Positions 10,480 through 20,483 of a stretch of 64,000 bases of DNA are shown here, in pieces. Each line of letters starts with the position of its first letter. Position 1 is the first letter of the stretch. The position numbers were made by a program, and so were the translations under genes. Below the pieces are notes generated by a model. The model saw only the letters and a program-made list of their open reading frames with translations. It was not told the origin of the DNA and did no database searches. Where the stretch lies: NCBI GenBank assembly GCA_963576725.1, contig OY755252.1, forward strand, positions 42,053,552 through 42,117,551. Direction: 5' to 3'. The DNA comes from Azorinus chamasolen. Lineage: Eukaryota > Mollusca > Bivalvia > Cardiida > Solecurtidae.

Positions 10480-10785
10480 TGTTTGACATAGTAGGATATA
10501 GTGCAGACCCTGATCAAATGCAGGGCTTTTCCACCTTCTATAACAGAGGCCTATAAAAGGCCCCTTCCCAATTGAAAATTTCTTTAAAATCATGCAGTTT
10601 TCCCAAAAATCCAAACTTACACCAGCTTTTTTGTTTCCCAAATCAGCAATTTTAGCGATAATTCTTCCCAAAATCAGCAGGCTAAGGCCCCTTCCCAATT
10701 AAGAGAGAAAAAGCCCTGAAATGAGTCCTGCAGGAGCCATTTTATCTAGGTCTGCACTATTGCCAAAGTTTACTTTGTCCAGAAT
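10480..10785. mobile_element. hairpin MITE of hpG/hpH type, interrupted
   Basis: The outer hairpin is tagtgcagaccctgatcaaatg, then the 10521-10718 insert, then aaatgagtcctgcaggagcc and aggtctgcactattg. Removing the insert restores a recognisable hairpin of the shared-core type. Confidence 0.65.
10521..10718. mobile_element. CAGGG-ended MITE, copy 2
   Basis: A 198-bp element with ends cagggctttt and aaaaagccctg. Flanks caaatg / aaatgag indicate a 5-bp target duplication (aaatg). It is very similar to copy 1 at 8058-8255. Confidence 0.78.
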
Positions 10786-10786
10786 G

Positions 10787-11170
10787 GCTCCTTTATTTCT
10801 CCAGCAAACCATATACTGTTGACCACAGTCTTGAAGAGACAATTCTAAAGTGTGGTCACAGTATAGGGTTTGCAGGGGTGGCAAAATCTAATTTTGAATG
10901 ACTTGTCTGTTTTCTCCAAAAGCTATTTTCGACTTGTCCGTATGATGAATTGATAACAAAAACCTATAAAATTTCACTTGTCTGTAATGGCTTTGGGAAA
11001 ACACGGACAATATGGACAATGGATTTTGCCACCTGGTTTGGTGGAGACAATTCTAAAGAGTGGTCACACTATAGGGTTTAGTGGAGACGATTTTAAAGAG
11101 TGGTCACAGTATAGGGTTTGGTGGAGAAATCACGATTTCAGTATTTCAGTATCATACAGCTCTGTAAAAC
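10787..11170. mobile_element. hpD cluster, rearranged
   Basis: It contains hpD hairpin arms (atactgttgaccacagtct ... caattctaaagtgtggtca ... cagtatagggtttg). The right arm is repeated twice (11039-11080 and 11081-11125: ttctaaagagtggtcaca then tatagggttt), and the region ends at catacagctctg. The 10880-11030 part is unassigned. Confidence 0.65.
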
Positions 11171-11175
11171 CATTT

Positions 11176-11949
11176 CTAAAGCAGCAATATAGACCTGATT
11201 GTAAATGTACAGTCGGCTGAGCGGTCATTCGGACTGAAAGTAGACTATAATTAGGTACTTTACTTTTTTTTATCTGTGGTAATATGAGTCTGACCATATC
11301 AGTAAACTCTGGTAGGATTGTAATAACCCTTTACCAGCTGGAGACACCTAATGGAGTGCAAGCGTCTATCGACGATCTATGCATTTCTTCAAGTCAACTT
11401 CAACGGAGACAAGAAGGACAAACGCACAGTCTGATAATTAAAATACCTACACAATTTCCTATAAGAGTTGCAGCTGCATTTTTGTATGACAAATATGCAT
11501 AAAGACATATGTATGCACCTCATCTGCAGTGATTCATTTTTGTGTGTGTCCCGTGTAAAGTACGCAAATAATTTCGTCAGGACCCATTGGACATTGAAAT
11601 GTGAGTCCTCAGGACGCATTGCAAAATAAATCGCTAAAAAGCATTCCTTCAAATCCAAAATTAACAATAAGTCTGAGTCATTTTCGCATCAATGCTGGGT
11701 CAGGCATTTTATAGTCAGGATCAACTAGATGTTTATCTGAATCAACTTCGATAAAGAGTGACTGATTGATTGAGACTAGATCAATGGTAAAAAGTACTAA
11801 GACACCGGTAGTCTCAACCAATTGCTGTTCTTCTTCACGATGTAAAAGCCCGGAAGAAGGTCACCTCTGACATTGTCAACAAGTCTTCATGCCACGAAAA
11901 AAGAAACAGAAAATAGACCTAAATAACAATTAAGACATTGACAGTTTTC
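11176..11949. other. no recognised repeat; weak open frame
   Basis: Non-repetitive part of kinesin intron 1. A 72-codon + strand frame at 11284-11502 has ordinary composition but no domain that I recognise and no matching splice sites. Treat it as unproven. Confidence 0.4.
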
Positions 11950-12177
11950 TTAACACATTATCCCCTAGTGATGCATGTTAGTGCATCTATAAAGTCACTT
12001 AATGAAACCATTGTGATAAATAGAGCATTTGCTCCTATAGGAGCAAATGCTCTATTTATCACAATAGTTTCAAACTACAAAATTTTAATTTTTTCCTTTC
12101 CTCTAGTTAATGCTCCTTTTCGGTAGATACATTCAAAGAGGTTGGGTCTAAAAATAGCCTAGGAGAGAATGAGTTAA
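11950..12177 (-). mobile_element. hpA MITE, complete
   Basis: A TTAA-to-TTAA element of 228 bp in reverse orientation. Its palindrome is nearly perfect, with one arm mismatch (acaatagtttc), and it has the tip gctcctataggagc. Confidence 0.88.
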
Positions 12178-12433
12178 TGAAAAACAGAGTGATAGCAGTA
12201 GCACAGGTAGTTAACCTGAAGTCGGTGAAGAGAAAAGTATTAATAGTAGTAATGCAAAACAGCCTGAAAATGGTGAAGGTGAAGTTCTTTAAAGACTTTT
12301 AAAGTAGTAATTTCTGCGCATCTTTATGCTACTGATTGACACTTGAGTTCATCTTGTCTTAAAATGATAGTCATAATTAATGGGTCATTGTAAGAAGTGT
12401 TACTTGTTCAATAAAACATGTTCCTGTTTTATT

Positions 12434-13252
12434 ATACCCACCTTTTGAAAAATTGGGGGTATATTGCTTTGCACATGTCGGTTGGTCAGTCTGTCAGTTG
12501 GTAGATCAATGATTTCCGATTGATAACTAATAAACGGCTTGGCGTAGAATCTTCAAACTTGCTGTGGTGGTTGGTCATGACTACTAGATGACCCCTATTG
12601 TTTTTGAGGTCATTAGGTCAAAGGTCAAGGTCACCATGACCTTAACTGGTGAAATGGTTTCTGATCAATAACTACTCAAGGGTTTGGCTTAGGATCTTCA
12701 ATCTTGCTGTGGTGGTTGGTCATGACCACTAGATAACCCCTATAGTTTTTGAGGTCACAAGGTCAAAGGTCAAGGTCACCATGACCTTAACTGGTGAAAT
12801 GGTTTCTGATCAATAACTACTCAAGGGTTTGGCTTAGGATCTTCAATCTTGCTGTGGTGGTTGGTCACGACCACTAGATAACCCCTATAGTTTTTGAGGT
12901 CACAAGGTCAAAGGTCAAGGTCACCATGACCTTAACTGGTTAAATGGTTTCCGATCAATAACTGTTCAAGGGTTTGCCTAGGGATCTTCAATGTTGCTGT
13001 GGTGGTTGGTCATGACCACTAGATGACCCCTATAGTTTTTTAGGTCACTAGGTCAAAGGTCAAGGTCACCATGATCGTTACTGGTGAAATGGTTTCAGAT
13101 GAATAACTGCTCATGGGTTTGGCTTAAGATTTTCAAACTTGCTGTGGTGATTAGTCATGTCCACTAGATGACACCTATAGTTTTTGAAGTCACTAGGTCA
13201 AAGGTCAGGGGGTCTGGGGGTGGGGGGTATACATGTTTTACAAACATCTCTT
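12434..13252 (+). repeat. ~148-bp tandem repeat array rich in AGGTCA
   Basis: About five units, marked by gatcaataactactcaag and gtggtggttggtcatgacc. Each unit carries aggtcaaaggtca followed by aggtcaccatgacct. The latter is the perfect inverted repeat AGGTCA-nnn-TGACCT at 12628-12642, 12773-12787 and 12918-12932; the fourth copy (from 13063) is mutated. The array begins tatacccaccttttg and ends in a G-rich stretch and tatacatgttttacaaac. It lies in kinesin intron 1. Confidence 0.85.
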
Positions 13253-13429
13253 GTTAAACTTTGTTTCATATTATTTGATCAAAGCTTATTGGGACTCATT
13301 CATATGATTTGAGACTGTCACTCATTGTTTCAAAAAATTTGGGTTCCAAGGACCCAAAATGTCAGATTTCAAAATGAATCACTGCATCTGGAGCACTCAT
13401 TTAAAGGATAATATTTTTCAATATTTCAG

Positions 13430-13502
13430 AGACAGAACTGGCAACAAAATGTGTGATAGCCATGGACAAGACCCAAACCATACTTTACCATCCCAAAGAC
13501 AG
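13430..13502 (+). CDS. kinesin-3 family motor protein, exon 2
   Basis: This internal exon is preceded by atatttcag and followed by gtaaga. It starts in phase 1, completing the Glu codon begun by exon 1, and ends after two bases of the next codon. It encodes ETELATKCVIAMDKTQTILY then HPKD, aligning to the segment after NRR in KIF13/Khc-73 and KIF16B (E-x-L-x-T-K-C-hydrophobic, acidic/M-x-K-x-x-T). The exact phase match and the family fit make the two-exon call firm. Exon 3 should begin with one base completing an Arg/Ser codon and reach the FAFDHCF-like region; I did not find it in this window. Confidence 0.83.
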
Positions 13503-13970
13503 GTAAGAGAACAGATGATATAACACAGCTAGTGCTTGACAAAGTCACATGTCACGTGTAACACCATATTTCAGGGGTATTGTTATGTTCAAGATTTGGA
13601 GGAAAAGTTCTCTATATGGCTATGAAATTTCCTTTTTTTGTGTAAATATCCTTGTCCTTGGGTATTCAAGTCCCAGTCCCTTGTTCTTAGAGCAGGACCA
13701 GGCTTAGACCATTTATGTATTTTACAGAAATGGGTGTATTCAAACAGTATAGACCATGATAAGAGTGTTCCTTACCAAGCCTGGTGATAAGGGTCTTTGT
13801 GGCTTACTTCGCCAAATTGTTATAGAGCTAAGAATATAAACCGATAGATCCATTATTATAGATAAACTGCAGAAATAAAGCAAAGATATTGACATGTTTC
13901 AAATACTTAAAATATTTTTCCATCAAACTTTATTTTGGGACCATTATTTAAAAGTCACCTTTAACCCTTA
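13503..13970 (+). other. start of kinesin intron 2, no repeat recognised
   Basis: Intronic AT-rich sequence without a recognised element. The region 13740-13800 may be an old hpB/hpH relic (aaacagtatagaccatg). Confidence 0.45.
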
Positions 13971-14175
13971 CATCACTGAGTTTTCAAATGGACTATTCCC
14001 AAAATTCAAACAGGTCAAGCTTATAGTGATTGTTTAGGGATTTATTTTAAATAAAAGTGAAACATGACAAACAGTGCAAACCCTGATGAGAGGGCTCCTC
14101 TAGGAGCCCTCTCATCTGGGTCTACACTGTTTGCAAAGGACATTAGAGACTTGTGTCCCGCACTGTGACGGTTAA
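13971..14175 (+). mobile_element. hpH MITE, complete
   Basis: A TTAA-to-TTAA element of 205 bp. The hairpin cagtgcaaaccctgatgag ... ctcatctgggtctacactg has the tip ggctcctctaggagcc. A second copy is at 33020-33221. Confidence 0.85.
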
Positions 14176-14275
14176 AAGTATTTGGACAGAGAAACTTACG
14201 CAAATAGTGCAGAACGAGACCAGAGTCTACACTATTTGCTACTGTGTCAATGTATTTTAAAGTTACCAAAATGTT
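14176..14275. mobile_element. hairpin MITE remnant
   Basis: The arms gcaaatagtgcagaac and gtctacactatttgct remain and the tip is deleted. Confidence 0.5.
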
Positions 14276-14333
14276 GCTAAAATAAATTATTCAGTATTAT
14301 GAAGCCATTAAGAGTGGAGATTGTCTGAATACT

Positions 14334-14476
14334 TAATCTTTTACTCCATGAATATTCATGTAAGAAATGCTGATATCATAAGCAAACAGCTATCTCAGAT
14401 CAGACGGCTCCTATAGGTGCCGTCTGATCTTGGTCTACTCTGTTTGCAAAGGTGTATATATGGAGTAAAGGGTTAA
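14334..14476 (+). mobile_element. hpB MITE, internally deleted
   Basis: A short 143-bp form from ttaatcttttactccatg to ggagtaaagggttaa. It keeps the hairpin (gatcagacggctcctatag ... gccgtctgatc) and loses most of the left spacer. Confidence 0.8.
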
Positions 14477-14803
14477 GTTTGTTAGGCTACTCACATTGTA
14501 GGGTTTGAAGGATTTATATATTATGTCATCTATGCTTATGTTGATCTAGATCTGTTGCTACATTTTGAGAGGCTGCACTGGAAAAGCAGCATCTTGTCAG
14601 GGTGGGTAACAGCTGTACAACCTACATACTGTATACAACTAGCTGCTCATTGAGCTAGGACTTCCCATGAAACAGTCATTTACTGTAGGCATCTGTCATG
14701 TAGCTAATTGGCAACACTTACTGCTCTTTGTGGGAGGGGACAGTGACAGCTAGGTATAAGCAGGGACACTTTTATGGAGCTATGGGTCAGCAGAATTATG
14801 CAG
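14477..14803. other. no recognised feature
   Basis: Non-repetitive stretch inside presumed kinesin intron 2. Confidence 0.45.
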
Positions 14804-15132
14804 TTCAAACCTTTACTCCATAGATATGCCTTTTATCGCCTTTGCAAACAGAGTAAACCCTGATCAGACAGCTTCTTTAGGAGACCTCTGATCAGGGCCT
14901 GTCCTATGCTTATGAAAAAAAATATATTTGAATATTCATGTAAGAAATCATGACATCGTGAATATATTGATTAGATTTATTGTTATAGTAACAGATAGAC
15001 ACAGGAATTATTTTAGCCATTGCAGAAACTAGAATCCAATGTATATTATATCATAAGCAAACAGAGCAGACCCTGCTCAGATGGCTCCAAAGTGCATGTA
15101 TAGAAAGGCGTTTTTATGGAGTAAAGGGTTAA
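14804..15132. mobile_element. two fused hpB MITE halves
   Basis: A reverse-orientation left half (acctttactccatagatatg ... agacctctgatcagggcc) runs into a forward copy (gaatattcatgtaagaaatc ... ggagtaaagggttaa). Both tips are damaged. Confidence 0.68.
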
Positions 15133-15201
15133 TGGAACTGGTGACAAATAGTGTAGACACTGGTTCATAGTCAAACTTCCAAACGGTGGGCTGGTTATAC
15201 C

Positions 15202-15390
15202 AGAGCTACAGATAACTCTGCATACTCAAATTCTAAAATCATCATCTCTCCACCAAACCCTATGTTGTGACCACTTTTTAGAATCGTCTCATAAAGAGTG
15301 GTTACAAGATAGGGTTTGGTGGAGAAATAAAGAAGTTATTCTTGAAAATGTTCTAATTTACGCATCTTATCTAGACCTCTGGTATACTCT
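15202..15390. mobile_element. hpD MITE, complete
   Basis: It runs from cagagctacagataa to ttatctagacctctg. The hairpin has arms ctccaccaaaccctatgttg / gatagggtttggtggag. Flanks ttatac and gtatac give a 5/6 direct repeat. Confidence 0.82.
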
Positions 15391-15409
15391 AATTATCCAA
15401 AGTATTCGG

Positions 15410-15480
15410 ACATACAAAATTAGACAAATAATACAGACCCAGATCAAACTGCTCCTTCAGGGTCTACACTCCTTGCCACT
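15410..15480. mobile_element. hairpin MITE remnant
   Basis: The core aatacagacccagatcaaa ... tcagggtctacactccttg is all that remains. Confidence 0.45.
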
Positions 15481-15565
15481 TTTTCTTCATCAAATTTAAA
15501 ATGATCAAAATGTTTAGGTTATTATGGTAGGTATACACCGTATGCAATGTCTATGTACTATTTTT

Positions 15566-16205
15566 ATGCCTCCACAAAGTGGTGGCATATAGGGTTGCTC
15601 TTGTCCGTCCGTCTGTCTGTCCGTACGCACATCTAGAAGAATTTGTCAGGACTCTTTCTTGGAAAGTATTTATATAATCCTCACATAAATTTACACACAT
15701 GTTTGTGGCCATTATATCCTGGTCAATTTCGATAGCCATGTAAACCGCTTCAGTCGTTTGGGAGTTTCGTCCCTTTAATTGCAAAAATTACTAAAAAAAT
15801 ATCTTGTCCGGACTCTTTCGTGGAAAGTATAAATTTTGTCCAATCCTGACCAAACTTTACACGCATGTTTGTAGTCGTTATATCTTGGTCAAGTTTGATA
15901 GCCATGTGAATCGCTTCAGTAGTTTAGGGGTTGCCACCCTTTTTTTTTGCAAAAATGACTTTAAAAATATCTTGTCTGGACTCTTTCTTGGAAATTAGTT
16001 GTCCTATCCTGATCAAACTTACACATATGTTTGTGGCTATTGTATTTTGGTTAAGTTTGATAGCCATGTAAATCGCTTTAGTCGTTTAGGAGTTATAGCT
16101 GTTTATTTGCAAAAATGGCATTTCGGAATTTATAAATCGCTTCAGTCGTTGCATACATGATTATGGCCCTTACTTTCTTTGGGGCAAGTTGGGGCATCAG
16201 TGTCC
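15566..16205 (+). repeat. ~150-bp tandem repeat array (GTGGTGGCATATAG type)
   Basis: It starts tgcctccacaaagtggtggc and a GTCCGTCC tract. About four degenerate units follow, marked by ggactctttcttggaaa and tgatagccatgtaaatcgct. These beginnings and units resemble common molluscan intergenic tandem repeats. Confidence 0.75.
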
Positions 16206-16257
16206 TATTTTTAGCTCACCTGAGCCAAAGGCTCAAGGTGAGCTATTGTGACCGCCT

Positions 16258-16350
16258 GTCGTCCGTCGTCCGTCTGTCCGTCTGTCCGTCTGTCCGTCTG
16301 TCCGTCTGTCCGTCTGTCCGTCTGTCCGTCTGTCCGTCCGTCTGTCCGTT
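16258..16350 (+). repeat. GTCCGTCT tetranucleotide tract
   Basis: A near-perfect (GTCC/GTCT)n tract just inside the left end of the repeat element. It creates spurious overlapping open frames. Confidence 0.9.
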
Positions 16351-16989
16351 CACTTTTATTTCAAATGACTTCTTCTCCTAAACCACTGGGAGGATTTCAA
16401 CCAAATTTCACAGAAATGTACCTTAGGGTGTCCTCTATCAGTTTTGTTAAAATCATGACCCCCGGGCAAAAAATGGCCCCGCCCCACTACTTTTACAGGT
16501 TTTTTTTTTAAATCTTTAAAAATCTTCTTCTCTGAAACCACAATTTCTAGAGCTTTGATATTTGGTATATAGCATCATCTAATGGTCCTTTACCAAGTTT
16601 GTTAAAATGATGACCCCCGGGCCAAAAATGGCCCTGCCCTTGGGCTTGTAGTTTTTACATAGACTTATATAGGGAAACCTTTAAAAATCTTTTTGTCTGA
16701 AACCACATAATCTAGAGCTAAGATATTTGGTATGAAGCATCACCTAATATACCACTATCAGGTGTGTTCAAATAATGACCCCTGGGCCAAAAATGGTCTC
16801 ACCCTGGGGTTTTATGCTACTTAACATCTGAATCTGTAACACTTAAAAGGTAATTTCCTCACAGTTATTTCCCTTGTCCCATCAGCATAGCCATAAGGGA
16901 CAAAGGGAGATAACTGCATTGGAGTTCTAGTGTAATTCTATTTATATCTATTTACGATAAAATGTTGAAGGTGAATCAGTGTAGCTGTT

Positions 16990-17126
16990 TTAGAAGGCAT
17001 AGAAACAGATCTGTCAAATTCCATTAGCAAATAGCAGACACTGATCCTACAGGAGCCACCTTATCTGGGTCTACTCTGTTTGCAGATGCATGAAAACAAG
17101 TTTATATGAGGGAAATTAAGGGTTAA
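16990..17126 (+). mobile_element. hpB2 MITE, left part missing
   Basis: The right half includes acagatctgtcaaattcc, a hairpin remnant (cctacaggagccacctta) and the end ggaaattaagggttaa. Confidence 0.65.
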
Positions 17127-17212
17127 ATGAACAACTCCAGATCCTTCAGTTCAAAGGTTACAGCACTGGGCAGTAAAATCTCTCCAGGTCAATGCATGAC
17201 TCTTAACTCTTT

Positions 17213-17420
17213 GCATGCTAGTGGTGAAACTGTGATTACCTATGCAAACAGTTTGGATCCAGATGAGAGGCCGCATACTGCAGCGTCTCATCAGGATCCA
17301 AACTGTTTGTCATCTTAACCATATTTTTGCAATAAAAAGAAAGTAAGTTTAATTTAAGAATTGAAGCAGATGACAATAACTTTTTGTTGCAGACGAAACA
17401 TTAAAGGCATTTTGACCCAT
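17213..17420 (+). mobile_element. hpF MITE
   Basis: Starts ttaactctttgcatgctag. The hairpin aaacagtttggatccagatg ... catcaggatccaaactgttt is clear. The downstream spacer includes gaagcagatgacaataac. The right end is not sharply defined. Confidence 0.75.
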
Positions 17421-18054
17421 TAACCCCAGTGTGTAGTGTTAGTGATAGCTAGATGTTACATGGTGTCTTCCAATGTCTCTCAAATTAGATGTGAGAGATA
17501 TTGGAAAGTAACAATTCAGCCAATCAAGGAAAATGATCACCATCTAGACTTTTGATCTGGGTCCAAACCCAACTGATGTAAGTCATGGTAATGTTTAAGA
17601 AAACTGTGAAAACATGATTATGCAATGGCCCAACTGATATAAGTCATGGTAATTCTCAAGAAAACATGATAATGCATTTGCCCCCCTAACAATGATAGGT
17701 GTTAAAATTACTACTGCTGCCCAAAAAAGCATCTTAAATATAACATTTTTATATAAAATTTGATGACAACACATTAAAAAGTCCTAAAATGTCTGAATTT
17801 TGTATGATATTAATGAAATAACTGAGTAAATATAACTTAATTATAACAGTAGACGTAACTCTTCTCAATTTCAATTGTTAAAAATACTAATGACCCATTT
17901 AATTGAATTATCATGAGATATTCACACCTAGATCTAGAATTATTTCTAAACACCTATTAACCCTTAACCTATTTGCTTTGACAAAAATTGATCTGGGACT
18001 ACTCTTGTTTGCTAATGCTTAAAAAATTGTTATTGCCATAAATAGAAGTTTTAG

Positions 18055-18352
18055 CTTTGAAAAAAACTGTAAAATCAAATCTATATCTTGTCAAATGTAA
18101 ACAGAGCAGACCCTGATCAGACAGCTTCTATAGCAGCCTTCTGATCTAGTCTACTCTTATTTTTAATGTGTAAAACACATTATTTCTCTGAAGAGAAGTT
18201 GTTGCTTTGACAAAAACTGTAGAATCCGATCTATATTGTGTCAAAAGAAACAGAGAAGACCCAGATCAGACAGCTTCAGTAGGAGTCGTCTGATCTGAGT
18301 CTACTCTGTTTGCTAATGCATGAAAACAGCTTTATATGAGGGAAAGGGTTAA
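18055..18352 (+). mobile_element. two hpB2/hpB right halves in tandem
   Basis: Two hairpin-bearing halves (18090-18165 and 18250-18315) follow one another. Each is preceded by ttgacaaaaactgtaga-like spacer. The second ends tatgagggaaagggttaa. Confidence 0.68.
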
Positions 18353-18742
18353 ACGATTTTTAAAGATATTCTTATTAGTCATTTCACACAAAAACTGGCA
18401 TTATGTACTGCCTAGCACTTTATTTGCCTACATACCTGGGTCAAGGTATAATTGCATTAATTGCATAGCTTTATTGAAGTCATTTGAATTTCTCAAAGAC
18501 CAGTTTTAGGCATTTTGAGCTAAGGCAAAAATGGCACAAGTTGTAAACAGTTTAGATCTTGGTCAACCAGTCACTTGGTATTAGTTCTGAATCCAGTTCA
18601 AGTTTATTCAGCAGTGAAAGGGTGAAAGCAGTGCACTAAGCTTATTTCATCTGCTAGATTGTTTTCCACTGAAAAATTAACATGTCAATATACATGTATT
18701 ACTGTAACTCAGGTGAGCGATATAGGGCCAATGGCCCTCTTG

Positions 18743-18975
18743 TTAACCCATTCTATCATATGCTATTTTTATACCCAGCCTCTTGGAATAAATCTACTGA
18801 AAAGGAGCATTAACTAGAGAAAAGGAAACTTTGAGAATTGTGTAGTTTAGAACCATTGTGATAAATAGAGCATTAGTTCTATGGAGCAAATGCTCTATGA
18901 AATTTTATCACAATGGTTTCAAGGAGTGACTTTTACAGAGGCGTAGAAAGGCGTATTTATGGATGAAAGGGTTAA
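18743..18975 (+). mobile_element. hpA MITE, complete
   Basis: A TTAA-to-TTAA element of 233 bp. One palindrome arm carries small changes (gcattagttctatgg). Its left TTAA lies directly at the end of the preceding repeat element. Confidence 0.85.
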
Positions 18976-19410
18976 GAAATCAAAACAAGACAATATTGTT
19001 ATGAAATGTTTAGCTTACTTCAGGGGGTGCCGTATGTAAACAGTAAATGAATTGTTTCTGCTCTAACACTACGGAGAGATGGGAAACACAGAGGGAGAAA
19101 AGTTTATTCCAAACTTTATTGATTGGAGTGACATTCTCCATAACACCATCCTACCAAGCCATAGATAACTGCCTGTTCGGGAAGCAGCGAAGCCAGGGCA
19201 TGAGAATTACGTTTGTTGTGATATTTACACAATTCTATCCAATTAAACCAGCTTTGCAAAGAGAATCTGTCCGTCATAGAGATGGTACTTCTAAAACAAT
19301 TTTGCTATGTGTAAGAAAAATCTGGTAGCTATGTGGCAATCAGATTCATTTAGGGGGGAAGGGAGTGGAGGGATTTGTCACATTCAATGGGATGTAGATT
19401 TATTGGAACC
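18976..19410. other. no recognised repeat; weak open frame
   Basis: A 93-codon + strand frame at 19047-19328 has no recognised motif. There is no repeat hallmark. Function unknown; it is probably not coding. Confidence 0.4.
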
Positions 19411-19413
19411 AGG

Positions 19414-19623
19414 CTAACCCTATGAACACCAGAAACAAGTGTACTGTCATTTGCAAACTGTGTAGACCCAGGTCAGAGGGCTCCTCGAGGAGCCCTATTA
19501 TCAGGGTCTGCACTGTTTGTCATGTAGAATCCACTAATACATTTAAGAGTTATTCTGAATGGACTGTATCGTCACACAAAGGTGGGATATTCCACTCTGA
19601 TTATTCAGCGTTGAATGGGCTAA
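19414..19623 (+). mobile_element. hpG MITE
   Basis: It starts ctaaccctatgaacacc and ends gttgaatgggctaaa, which are eroded TTAA ends. The hairpin tip is ggctcctcgaggagcc. Confidence 0.78.
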
Positions 19624-19930
19624 ACTGGAGTCTTTTACACTTATCAGGTTTTGTTTGATGAGGGTAAGCCACAGTCTGGGTTCTGGTAAACTGTTCACAG
19701 ACATGAAATGGTGTGCTATTTATGGTCAGTAACCACGGCACCCATATTAGATGTAAATCAGCCATGTCTCACAGGTTTTCCTGTTTGTATCAACATTTCA
19801 AGATTCTGCAATTACTCTTAAATATTTGGCTAGACAGATTTAAGCAAATAGCCCAGACCCAGATCAAATTGCTTTTGAAGGAATGGTCCATCAGATTCTG
19901 AACTTTCAAAATGTCATGACACATGGATGT

Positions 19931-20165
19931 TTAACCCTTCCCTCCATAGGCTATTTTTAGACCCAACCTCTTTGAATGAATCTACCCAAAAGGAGTATTT
20001 AAATTACTAGAGAAAAGGAAAATGTTAGAATTGTTTAGTTTTGAAATCATTGTGATAAATAGAGCATTTGCTCCTGTAGGAGCAAATGCTCTATTTATCA
20101 CGATGATTTCAAGAAGTGGTTATTACAAAGGCGTAAAAAAGCGTATTTATGGAGGAAAGGGTTAA
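19931..20165 (+). mobile_element. hpA MITE, complete
   Basis: A TTAA-to-TTAA element of 235 bp with an almost perfect palindrome and tip gctcctgtaggagc. Confidence 0.9.
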
Positions 20166-20175
20166 CAGAAATGGT

Positions 20176-20398
20176 TTAACCCTTTACTCCATGAATATAC
20201 TTTTCTACGCCTTTGCAAGCAGAGTAGACCTGTATGTGCCATCTGATCAGGCTCTGCTCTGTTTGCTTATGAACTAATATAGATTTGATTCTACAGTTTC
20301 TGATGGTGCATAAACATCCTGTGTCCGTGTGTCATTATATAACAATTATTCATGATGTCATTATTTCTTACATGCATTTTCATGGAGTAAAGGGTTAT
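20176..20398 (-). mobile_element. hpB MITE
   Basis: It begins TTAACCCTTTACTCCATG and ends catggagtaaagggttat, with the terminal TTAA mutated. The first half of the hairpin tip is deleted. Confidence 0.82.
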
Positions 20399-20483
20399 TG
20401 TGTTTATATGCAAAGGGTTATTGGGTTTGATACCAGCCATCAGTGTTCAGTTGAAAGAAAAATAAGCCTACACCTGATGAATA

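Larger units (their letters stand above)
16213..18744 (+). repeat. TAGCTCACC...GGTGAGC repeat element, expanded by nested MITEs
   Basis: It begins tagctcacctgagccaaag and ends actcaggtgagcgatatag then ggccctcttgtt, the same inverted ends as the elements at 43775 and 45925. The left part holds degenerate units (ctgaaaccacaatttctag, gatgacccccgggccaaaa). The interior contains hpB2 (16990-17126, 18055-18352) and hpF (17213-17420) insertions. The 17441-17940 stretch shows nothing recognised. Confidence 0.68.

Noticed and set aside
16157..16511. Overlapping open frames with repeated RLSVCPSV-like peptides
   Set aside because: They come entirely from the GTCCGTCT tract and change register with it.
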